A stretch of 35,239 nucleotides of DNA from positions 1-35,239 of the forward strand of contig JAFGJQ010000200.1 of NCBI GenBank assembly GCA_016929015.1, in the 5' to 3' direction. A model generated the notes under the pieces. It made no database searches, had not been told where the DNA came from, and was given only the letters and a program-made list of their open reading frames with translations. The stretch is from Phycisphaerae bacterium (GTDB lineage Bacteria; Planctomycetota; Phycisphaerae; UBA1845). The translations under genes were made by a program, and so were the position numbers. This document shows positions 15,860 to 22,706 of the stretch, piece by piece. How positions within the stretch are numbered: the first letter of the stretch is position 1; every line of letters begins with the position of its first letter.

Positions 15860-17986
15860 TCACGGTTCGGATTCGCCCAGCAGGTAGCCGCCCACGCAGT
15901 TCCGCTCCAGGTAGTCCAGCGTGTCCGCTTCGGGAAAGATGGGCGTGAACCCCGTCGTGAACTCGCCGCTGGCCGCGTAGCTGACACCTTCGATATGCTC
16001 GCCGTCGCTCAGCCGGATCGCCCCCTGGGCCGTGCCGCTGAACGACCCGCTTACCTCAATGAAGATGAGCTGGTCCGGCCCCGAGTTGTCCGGCGAAAAC
16101 CAATCGAGGGGCAGCGAGCGGGTTGTCAATTCGCATTCAGTCAGGACAAAAGTGCCCGAACTGCCGTCCACGCCGGCCGTCAGGTCGCCCTCCGGGCTGG
16201 GCACCACGATCACGATGTCGCCGGTGTACGGTTCGTTGAGCCGGAAGCCCGCGGTCGTCGACACCGCCACCTTGCTGCTGCCGTTGCTGACCGTGAGAAC
16301 CACCTGGTGCCCCATGCCGATGATGCCGTAGTTGTAGCTTTCCGGTCCCCACGCGATGTCCGGGGCGTTCAGGGTCACGCTCTCGTTGTGGCTGCCCGAG
16401 ATGGCGTAGCTGACGTACCCGCACAGCCGATTCACGCTGTATCCGGACGGATCGGTGATGTCGTCGGCCGGGCCGAAAGCGTCCAGCAGCTTGTCCATGC
16501 TGATGCTCCCCGCCGCCCGGGTCAGCAGGGCGCTGCCCGCCGTCCGGATCAGCGCGACCCGCCGCCCGCCGACGTCCGCATTGGCCGGCCAGGTATTGTC
16601 CTCGTCCACCAGGAATTCCTTGAGCTCCGCACCGGTCATCTCCGGATCAATCGATTTCACCATGGCCGCCACCGATGCGATCAGTGGTGCGGCAAACGAG
16701 TTGCCGTCGAGCGAATACCGCGCCGGGCCCACCATGTTGTCGCCCACGAACCCGGGGATGGTGGTGGCCGGCCCCGCCAACTCGACGCCCGGCCCGGTGC
16801 ATGACTGCGGGTAGCGAACCGCAGGGTCGCAGCTCTGATGGCCGCCCACGGTCAGCAAGTTGTCATTGGGCATGCCGGCCGGCGCGTCGTTGCCGTTCAG
16901 GACGAAGTTGTCATTCGCGGCCGCGGCGATGAACAAGGTATCCGGCGACGTGTCGAAAATGCGGCTGAACTGGGCCTGCGTATTGCGCAGCCAGTTCGGC
17001 CGGTCGCTGCCGGCGCCCCGCCCGAGGCTCAGGACCACGATGTCGGCCCCCAGTTGGACGGACTCCCGGGCCCGGGCGAGCGTTCGGGCCAGGCTGTAGT
17101 AGTTCCCCCAGATGTGGGCGTCTCCGACGATAAGATGAAGCCGGTCGCCCAGAACGCGCAGAGCCACGCCGTTGACCAGTCCGTCGCCGTTGTCAGCCGC
17201 GAGCAGGGCCGCGATGTTCGTGCCGTGCTTGTGCAGGTGCCAGTCGTACGGGGTCACGCCTTCCGGCACGCCGAGAAACTCGGTTCTCGGCAGCACATCG
17301 TCAAACTGGTCGCTTTCAACCCACAGGCCCGAGTCGACGATCGCCACCGTCACATCGTTCAGGCTCACGTCCGCCATCACCTCGTCGAAGAGCGGGATCG
17401 CCTGGTAGTAGTCCATCACCGCGAACGCACAGCGGTCGCTTCGCTCGCTGTCCGAGTTGTCATCGTCGTTTTCCACCGCCCGGCCGGCGAGGAGCTCGTT
17501 GTACCCGACGGCGGCCACTCCCTCATAGCCGCGGAGGGCCTCGCAGACCGTGTCCAGCCGCGCCATGGCCGCGTCCGAATCGGTCTCGTCGTTGGCAATC
17601 TCAAGCTGGTAGATGCCCACGTCCGGGATCTGTCCGACCAATTCCAGGCCCGTATCGGCCAAGTCCGACTGCATCTGCCCCAGCGTGTCCTCGGCCTCCG
17701 CGCGCGAAACGTCGGCCTCAAACATCAGCATGATCTGATTGTTCGGCACGTCGCGCGTGTACTCCGAACCGTCGTCATTGGCCCCGGCCAGGGTGGCCAT
17801 CTGCTTCTCAACCGGGTCTTTGACGAAAATGTCGTCCACGCCGTTGGCGCCTGCGTCTCCGTTGTCGACGACGCCATCCTGATTGCCGGAACCCCCGCCC
17901 CCGCCGCCCGGAGCCGGCCCCGAACAACCCATGACGAGCATCGTCAACGCCGCTGCCAACGCGAGCAGAGACATCCGGCTTCGCAT
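15860..17986 (-). CDS. Subtilase (S8) family lipoprotein
   Basis: The 708-residue protein begins with a lipoprotein signal (MRSRMSLLALAAALTMLVMGC, Cys21) and a Gly-rich linker. Residues about 75-170 look like an inhibitor-type propeptide. The protease domain carries the S8 triad: D218 in AIVDSG, H254 in HGTNIA, S430 in GNSFAAP, with the oxyanion Asn358 in AAAAND. GNSFAAP replaces the usual GTSMAxP. After about residue 500 comes a C-terminal region of about 200 residues, rich in Ser, Gly and strands, probably a beta-sandwich (P-domain-like or unknown). The mature protein is acidic. It is likely anchored in the outer or inner membrane facing out. ATG 17986 has GAGGG upstream; ATG 18004 is also possible and adds six residues. 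It stands alone on its strand and lies between the two direct-repeat cassettes. Confidence 0.85.
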   Translation of the reverse strand: MRSRMSLLALAAALTMLVMGCSGPAPGGGGGGSGNQDGVVDNGDAGANGVDDIFVKDPVEKQMATLAGANDDGSEYTRDVPNNQIMLMFEADVSRAEAEDTLGQMQSDLADTGLELVGQIPDVGIYQLEIANDETDSDAAMARLDTVCEALRGYEGVAAVGYNELLAGRAVENDDDNSDSERSDRCAFAVMDYYQAIPLFDEVMADVSLNDVTVAIVDSGLWVESDQFDDVLPRTEFLGVPEGVTPYDWHLHKHGTNIAALLAADNGDGLVNGVALRVLGDRLHLIVGDAHIWGNYYSLARTLARARESVQLGADIVVLSLGRGAGSDRPNWLRNTQAQFSRIFDTSPDTLFIAAAANDNFVLNGNDAPAGMPNDNLLTVGGHQSCDPAVRYPQSCTGPGVELAGPATTIPGFVGDNMVGPARYSLDGNSFAAPLIASVAAMVKSIDPEMTGAELKEFLVDEDNTWPANADVGGRRVALIRTAGSALLTRAAGSISMDKLLDAFGPADDITDPSGYSVNRLCGYVSYAISGSHNESVTLNAPDIAWGPESYNYGIIGMGHQVVLTVSNGSSKVAVSTTAGFRLNEPYTGDIVIVVPSPEGDLTAGVDGSSGTFVLTECELTTRSLPLDWFSPDNSGPDQLIFIEVSGSFSGTAQGAIRLSDGEHIEGVSYAASGEFTTGFTPIFPEADTLDYLERNCVGGYLLGESEP

Positions 17987-18475
17987 ACCGCGGAGAACCC
18001 TCATCGCGAGATTGTGAACGTAAGATCCCGACTTGGCGCAAGAGGCGACTGATGCCATACCGGGTCTTGCCCACTTGACCGCAGGTCCTGTCAGCAGGGC
18101 TGATGTCATTTGTCTCAAGCCTCATCTGGAGATTGCGGAACTGTGAATTGCCAGCGTACCGGCGCCGATGGCCGGAATCAAGCTGGACAGCCGCGATCGT
18201 TGCGAACCGGACCAGAACCGCGGTCACAACTCTCCTGTCGCGCGGCACTGCAATGAAACGCCGCAACCCCACGCAGAGTTCACCCAGAGTCCAGATCGGA
18301 GCTGGCTTCGGGATGAGTCTGAAGGTCCGATCGTGTCGGCCGACGCCGTCAGCGAGCCACGGACGTGTGGTTCGTACGTCCCAAGCATGGTACGATCCCC
18401 CAACGACACGAGCGTCTTTGCTGTGGATACGCTGGTGCCCCACTGGCCTTGGCAGTTGGATCTGGACGAATTGAG
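17987..18475. other. Divergent intergenic region
   Basis: About 490 bases between the subtilase and the membrane protein at 18476. No convincing gene on either strand. A TGG-TACGAT pattern at 18387-18395 resembles an extended -10 box for the plus-strand gene. Nothing else is recognised. Confidence 0.4.
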
Positions 18476-19177
18476 ATGAAGTACCTGCGAGTCGGACTCA
18501 ATCTCCTCCTGGTCGCCTTCTTCGCCCTGATGGCGGATGGCTTCCTGCATCGCGACCCCTGTGTTCAACTGCCCGATGGCTACAGCATTGTCGCCGTCTC
18601 GGGAGGAAGCCCATGCCTCCTGACGTATGAGCCGTGGAATGACAAGCGGTCATATTCCAGTTGGAAAGCCCTGCACTCGGTGAGCTTCGGTGAGGAGGGG
18701 CAGGAGTCCAAGGATTACGTTCTGATAAACGAGGCGACTGGCGAGATGCTGGAGTTCGACTCCCCGCTGGCATGGGATGCTGAACGTCGGGCGAAAAACG
18801 CCAGACCGTGGCTGATCGACATGGATGAATTCAGTGGCATCACCGGCTTCAAGGGTCGTGATCCGTTCGTCATCGGCAAGTACGACGGGGGCTACTTCAT
18901 CCTGAACACCGCCGAGAACTCCATCACCAGCTTTAACAATCAGGTGGAATGGGTGCAGGCGGCCACAGAGGCGGGAATGCAGACGGACCCCCTCGTGGAC
19001 CCGAAATCCTGGCTCGTCCAGGCTCGGCATCCGGTTTTCTATGTCGTCGTAGCGGCATTCGTACTGATCACCCTGCCATGGGTATTCCGACCGCTCCGAT
19101 CGGGCCGTCGAGCTGCTGCCGTAACGTCCCAGAGCGACAAACCCACACTCGGCGGTCCCGAACCGGACCCGCCCTGA
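18476..19177 (+). CDS. Two-helix membrane protein of unknown function
   Basis: I do not recognise a family. The 233-residue protein has a membrane segment at about 6-22 (VGLNLLLVAFFALMADGFL), an outside domain of about 160 residues, and a second membrane segment at about 184-203 (PVFYVVVAAFVLITLPWVF), followed by a basic then Pro-rich tail. The outside domain has repeated aromatic/Gly pairs (KYDGGYFILNTAENSITSF). This N-helix, outside domain, C-helix layout is the same as in the zinc-ribbon proteins at 15056 and 19264, but the tail lacks Cys and any ribbon. It could be a relative that has lost the ribbon, or just a similar design. GAG at 18473-18475 directly before the ATG gives no proper binding site. 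It lies inside the interval flanked by the duplicated cassettes. Confidence 0.6.
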   Translation: MKYLRVGLNLLLVAFFALMADGFLHRDPCVQLPDGYSIVAVSGGSPCLLTYEPWNDKRSYSSWKALHSVSFGEEGQESKDYVLINEATGEMLEFDSPLAWDAERRAKNARPWLIDMDEFSGITGFKGRDPFVIGKYDGGYFILNTAENSITSFNNQVEWVQAATEAGMQTDPLVDPKSWLVQARHPVFYVVVAAFVLITLPWVFRPLRSGRRAAAVTSQSDKPTLGGPEPDPP

Positions 19178-19248
19178 GGCTGCAGAAGAAGGCCGCCGCC
19201 CACGTAGGCACCAGCGGTTCTCCTGCTGGAACGTGAATTCGTTCGTTG

Positions 19249-19257
19249 TGGTATACT
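19249..19257 (+). promoter_or_regulatory. Extended -10 box abutting the start codon
   Basis: TGGTATACT combines a TGN extension with TATACT (19252-19257), six bases before ATG 19264. This predicts a leaderless mRNA, as in the paralogous gene at 15056. No ribosome binding site lies between box and ATG. Confidence 0.55.
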
Positions 19258-19263
19258 TCCTTC

Positions 19264-20244
19264 ATGCGACGACGCTCCCGGACAAGGCGGATTCTGAAGT
19301 GGGTGGGGCTCGTGGCGTGTGCGCTCCTCATCGCAGCGTGGATGCCCGTGGGATGGGCTATTCGCTACGTCGAATGGCATTGGGGTGGCTCAAACTTCCC
19401 TCAGGACGTGTACAGCGGTTACTGGATTGGCGGAGGAGGGGCCGGCTATATTGATTACCTGAGCTACAAGCCGTCAGTCGGGTTGTCGTTGGGACGCCCC
19501 ATGGAGAGCGGACTGGACATAGGTTGGAGCGAGGACATCTTCGACGTTCGATGCTGGTACTGCCCGGCCTGGATTCCCCTCCTGTTGCTTGCCCTTCCGA
19601 CGGCCCTTCTCTGGCATCGCGACCGCCGGCCGCCGAAGGGGCATTGCCGGAATTGCGGGTATAACCTCACCGGCAACGTGTCGGGCGTGTGTCCAGAATG
19701 CGGGGAAGCGACCGGAGAGGTCCCGGGGGATCAGGCTACTTGCCATGAACTCACAAGGTCCGGCATGCGAACCCGACTGCCCAAGCCGATGCTCATCTGG
19801 TGGATCGCGTTCCTCGGGCTGCTGGTGTTCCTGGGCGTCTCGATATGCTATGGATCCAGTAAGCATCCCGTCGGCATGGCTCTGTCTCTTGCCCCCTTCA
19901 CCGCAATCTTCGCCTTCTCAATCTCAACCGCAATTGCCAGGCTCTCCCACCGACCGGTGACAGTCATTGATGCAATCCGCATCGCCTGCTGGACCGGGTT
20001 TGGCTGTGCCGAGGGCGTTGGGCAGATGTCTGCCTCTTATTACGCCCACTACTGGCCACAGTACAGCACCCTGGCACGCACGTTCGCGGGGTCAGCGATG
20101 GGATTCTGCCTTCTGGTCATCCTGTTTGTTACGCTGTGCTTTCCTGTACATAAGCCGCTGGGAAAACCACACTGCCCTCACTGTAATTACGACCTTACCG
20201 GCAACGTGACGGGCGTGTGCCCAGAATGCGGTCAGACAGTATGA
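19264..20244 (+). CDS. Membrane protein with two zinc ribbons (copy B)
   Basis: The 326-residue protein looks like two family members fused head to tail. Residues 1-150 follow copy A: MRRRSRTRR start, membrane helix, outside part, helix, then RRPPKGHC and CGYNLTGNVSGVCPECG. A linker of about 25 residues leads to a second membrane unit (about 178-290) with three or four helices, ending in a second ribbon, HCPHCNYDL…VCPECGQTV. The first outside region (rich in Gly, Tyr, Trp: GGGGAGYIDYLSY) shares nothing obvious with copy A. ATG 19264 is preferred because the family start MRRRS begins there and the -10 box leaves no room for an earlier start. The stop overlaps the MATE start as ATGA, so the two are translationally coupled and probably work together. 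The function is unknown. Confidence 0.75.
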   Translation: MRRRSRTRRILKWVGLVACALLIAAWMPVGWAIRYVEWHWGGSNFPQDVYSGYWIGGGGAGYIDYLSYKPSVGLSLGRPMESGLDIGWSEDIFDVRCWYCPAWIPLLLLALPTALLWHRDRRPPKGHCRNCGYNLTGNVSGVCPECGEATGEVPGDQATCHELTRSGMRTRLPKPMLIWWIAFLGLLVFLGVSICYGSSKHPVGMALSLAPFTAIFAFSISTAIARLSHRPVTVIDAIRIACWTGFGCAEGVGQMSASYYAHYWPQYSTLARTFAGSAMGFCLLVILFVTLCFPVHKPLGKPHCPHCNYDLTGNVTGVCPECGQTV

Positions 20245-20330
20245 AGCAGTCTTCCGCGGCCGTATTGGTCCAGAAAAGCGTCCCGCGGACGCTGTTCGGC
20301 ATGGCGTTTCCGATGCTGGCCGGCACGTTC
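19264..20330 (+). repeat. Duplicated cassette, copy B
   Basis: Direct-repeat partner of 15056-15627. It has the same order: basic-start membrane gene, zinc-ribbon end, ATGA overlap, MATE start. It is longer by about 500 bases because a second membrane unit and ribbon lie between the first ribbon and the MATE gene. The 20-base string GGCAACGTGTCGGGCGTGTG occurs at 15497-15516, 19672-19691, 21904-21923, and with one change at 20200-20219. Confidence 0.75.
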
Positions 20331-21641
20331 GCCATGAACGCATACAACCTGACGGACACGTGGTTCGTCTCCCGCCTGGGGACGCTCCCGTTGGCCGCCA
20401 TGGGGTTCACCTTTCCCGTCGTCATGCTGCTGACCTGCGTGGCACACGGCATCGGCTCCGGGGTCACCACCCTGGTGTCCCACGCGATCGGGCGCCACGA
20501 CCAGCCGGATGCCGTCCGCCTCGTCACGCACGGCCTGATGCTGGCCTTGTGCGTGACGGCCATTTTGTCCGTGGGCGGCTATCTGCTCATCCAGCCGGTC
20601 TTTTCGGCTCTTGGGGCGGACGACCGGACGCTTCCGCTCATCGGCCAGTACATGCGCACGTGGTACGTCGGCGCGGTGTTCATGACCCTGCCCATGCTGG
20701 GCAACGGCATCCTGATTTCCGCGGGCGATTCCAGGGCGGCCAGCGGGTTCATGATCCTGGGCACCGTTCTGAACGTGATCCTCGACCCGATCATGATCTT
20801 CGGCTATCTCGGCTGTCCGGCCATGGGCATTCGCGGGGCGGCGCTCGCCACCGTCATTGCCCAGGCCGTCTCGACCGTCTGGCTGATCCATCTGCTCGCC
20901 CGGAAGCACCACCTGCTGGCCCGCAGCGCGGTGCGCCTCGGCGCGTACTTCGCCTCCCTGCACAGGATCACCCGCTTCGCCGTGCCCGCCATTCTGAGCA
21001 TGATTCTGATGCCGATCTCGGCGACGGTCATCACGCGGATTCTCAGCGGCTTCGGGCATGAGGTGGTGGCGGCCACCGGGGCGGCCGCCCGGATCGAGAT
21101 GTTTGCCTTTATGGTGCCCATGGCGCTGGGCATCTCCCTCATCCCGTTCGTGAGCCAGAACTTCGGGGCCGGGCGCATGGATCGGGTTCGCCAGGCCCGG
21201 ACGTTCTCCACGCTTTTTGCGATCGGATACGGCGGCCTGACGGCCATCGTGTTCTTCCTGGTCGCCCCGTGGATGGCGGCGATCTTCACGGCCGATCCGA
21301 AGGTGGCCGGTACGCTGATCTCCTACATCCGGATCATCTCCTTCGGCTACGGGATGATGGAGGTGCATCGTTACAGCGGCTTCTTTTTGACCGGCATGCA
21401 CCGGCCGGTGTCGGCCACGGCGCTCAACGCCCTCCGCATTCTGGTGCTGCTGATCCCGCTGTCCTTTCTCGGGGCCCACCTCTGGGGTGTCGCCGGCGTC
21501 TTCACCGGGCGATTGGTGACGGACGTTCTCGTAGGCATCCTGGGCATCGTGTGGGTGTCACGTATCCTGAGATCCACCCGCCCGACGGTTGCTCCGGCGC
21601 GAGGTAGTGAAGCCCCCCTTCCGCACGCCGCAACGGAATGA
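20241..21641 (+). CDS. MATE-family multidrug/sodium antiporter-like transporter
   Basis: The 466-residue protein has twelve hydrophobic segments in two similar halves, the layout of MATE (NorM/DinF) exporters, which expel cationic compounds using sodium or protons. Family pieces are PMLAGTFAMNAYNLTDTWFVSRLG near the first helix, ATMGFTFPV-like AAMGFTFPVVMLL, GIGSGVTTLVSHAIGR, AASGFMILGTVLNVILDPIMIFGYLG, and VPMALGISLIPFVSQNFGAGR, where Gly-Gln/Asn-x-x-GA is typical. It starts within the stop of the zinc-ribbon gene (ATGA), so its translation depends on that gene. An upstream in-frame start at 20217 lies inside the ribbon and is unlikely. The first 30 residues are repeated in the remnant at 15538. 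The substrate is unknown. Confidence 0.88.
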   Translation: MKQSSAAVLVQKSVPRTLFGMAFPMLAGTFAMNAYNLTDTWFVSRLGTLPLAAMGFTFPVVMLLTCVAHGIGSGVTTLVSHAIGRHDQPDAVRLVTHGLMLALCVTAILSVGGYLLIQPVFSALGADDRTLPLIGQYMRTWYVGAVFMTLPMLGNGILISAGDSRAASGFMILGTVLNVILDPIMIFGYLGCPAMGIRGAALATVIAQAVSTVWLIHLLARKHHLLARSAVRLGAYFASLHRITRFAVPAILSMILMPISATVITRILSGFGHEVVAATGAAARIEMFAFMVPMALGISLIPFVSQNFGAGRMDRVRQARTFSTLFAIGYGGLTAIVFFLVAPWMAAIFTADPKVAGTLISYIRIISFGYGMMEVHRYSGFFLTGMHRPVSATALNALRILVLLIPLSFLGAHLWGVAGVFTGRLVTDVLVGILGIVWVSRILRSTRPTVAPARGSEAPLPHAATE

Positions 21642-21794
21642 TCGGGGAACGTTTCGGTGCCCGACGGACGGCCGATGCGACTGTCGGCCGGGCATCAGAG
21701 TTGGTTCAAGTCAGCCGGGACGGACGCTCATATGCGAGCATCCTGAATCGGGTCTGCGCGCGAATGGGAAAGGTATGGGGTATCGTAGCCGGAG

Positions 21795-21884
21795 GGGGAT
21801 CGGCAGCACCGTGTCGAGAAGAGGTTCGATCCCGGCCCCTGCCGGGAAACGCAGCGGCCGGCCATCCGGAGGGGTCCAGACTTG
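21795..21884 (-). pseudogene. Relic of a gene related to the one at 26866
   Basis: On the minus strand the translation QVWTPPDGRPLRFPAG…IEPLLDTVLPIP closely matches the C-terminal end of the intact protein at 26866-27771 (QVWTPPDGEPWRVPTG…LKPLLDQVLPIP). Match is about 22 of 30 residues by eye. The surrounding frame has no further similarity on either side, so only the 3' end of a paralog remains. It lies 19 bases from a zinc-ribbon relic on the opposite strand. Confidence 0.65.
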
Positions 21885-21903
21885 GATGCTGCCGTCGTCA
21901 GGC

Positions 21904-21933
21904 GGCAACGTGTCGGGCGTGTGTCCGGAGTGT
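21904..21933 (+). pseudogene. Relic of a zinc-ribbon coding end
   Basis: The plus strand encodes GNVSGVCPEC, the last part of the ribbon of the 15056 and 19264 proteins, with the same 20-base DNA string. The first CxxC half and the membrane part are absent. It is a fragment left by recombination or gene decay. Confidence 0.6.
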
Positions 21934-22038
21934 AGAACACCGACAGACAAGGTGACGGCGCCTCGTAACCCCCGCGCAAACCACCAGATCTGAATCGCTC
22001 TGAGAGTGCGGTCCGCCGGCTCGGACCGACAAGGCAAA

Positions 22039-22077
22039 CGGCTCGCAACACACTGCTATAGCTGTGGTTGCGAGCCG
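22039..22077. terminator. Long imperfect hairpin
   Basis: CGGCTCGCAAC (22039-22049) pairs perfectly with GTTGCGAGCCG (22067-22077); inside, CACA..GC and GCTGTG can extend the stem around a TATA loop. There is no T-run on the plus side. It may end transcription from the MATE gene or serve as a structured repeat. Confidence 0.4.
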
Positions 22078-22706
22078 CTTCTCCTACTCACCGGAGAGGG
22101 GGAAACCGCCTCCGCCGTCGCGGACATCGTTACCTACTGAGCTCAGGTGCAGTTCGGTGGGCAAGCCTCGCGGCTGCTTGCCGAGTCTAACAAGCCGCCA
22201 AAGAACTCCTGAGGGTCGAATGATACCTGGCTCAAAACCCATGTTAGACCGGCACCACCCGTACCCCCGAAGGGGCAATGTGGCCTTTGACGAGGTTCTG
22301 TCATGCGGCGAAGTCAATCTTTGGCAGCCTGCTAAGCAGAGCGGCTGATGAGTATCGTGCCGCCGACGAAGTCCAGCCTCGGGAACTGGCATTCGTGGGT
22401 ACGGCGAGTCGCAACCCATTTGCGGCGACAGCCTCCACGGGCTGCCCAAGCGGCATGACTCGCGGCCACGTAGCGTTTCGGCTCGGGCTGACCGCTATGG
22501 CGGACGGGCTCACCCTGGGACGACCAAGTCGCTGTTGGACAATGTCCGCCCGATTGCGGCTTGGCGGACACGCAAATAGAATATGCGATCCTGGCCTTGC
22601 CCGCGTATTGCGAGCGTCACAGGCGGATTCGCCTGTTGGCCTGCAACGCCTCAGGCGACTTGTTAACGGATGCGGCCCCGATCTTCATCGCCCTGGGGCA
22701 GAGAAT
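22078..22706. other. Gene-poor stretch before the phosphoesterase-like gene
   Basis: About 630 bases with no convincing gene. A plus-strand frame is open from 22278 into the phosphoesterase gene, but its translation has no family sequence and mixed base use. Together with the two relics just upstream it looks like decayed accessory DNA. Its G+C content seems lower than in the iron or sdh modules. Confidence 0.4.

Noticed and set aside
16838-18052. 404-residue plus-strand frame opposite the subtilase
   Set aside because: Shadow frame: the minus strand carries the complete S8 triad and a lipoprotein signal.
15497-21923. Four copies of a 20-base string considered as a CRISPR or regulatory repeat
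   Set aside because: Three copies lie in frame within zinc-ribbon coding ends and the fourth in a ribbon relic, with irregular spacing of kilobases; they reflect shared coding sequence, not an array.
22278-22706. Upstream in-frame extension of the phosphoesterase-like gene
   Set aside because: The 143 residues are rich in Arg, Ser and Cys with no family features; base composition is not codon-like. ATG 22707 fits the family start.
21642-22706. Search for a mobile element (transposase, inverted terminal repeats) to explain the relics and duplications
   Set aside because: No transposase-like translation and no matching terminal inverted repeats were seen; homologous recombination between ribbon-coding repeats explains the pattern as well.
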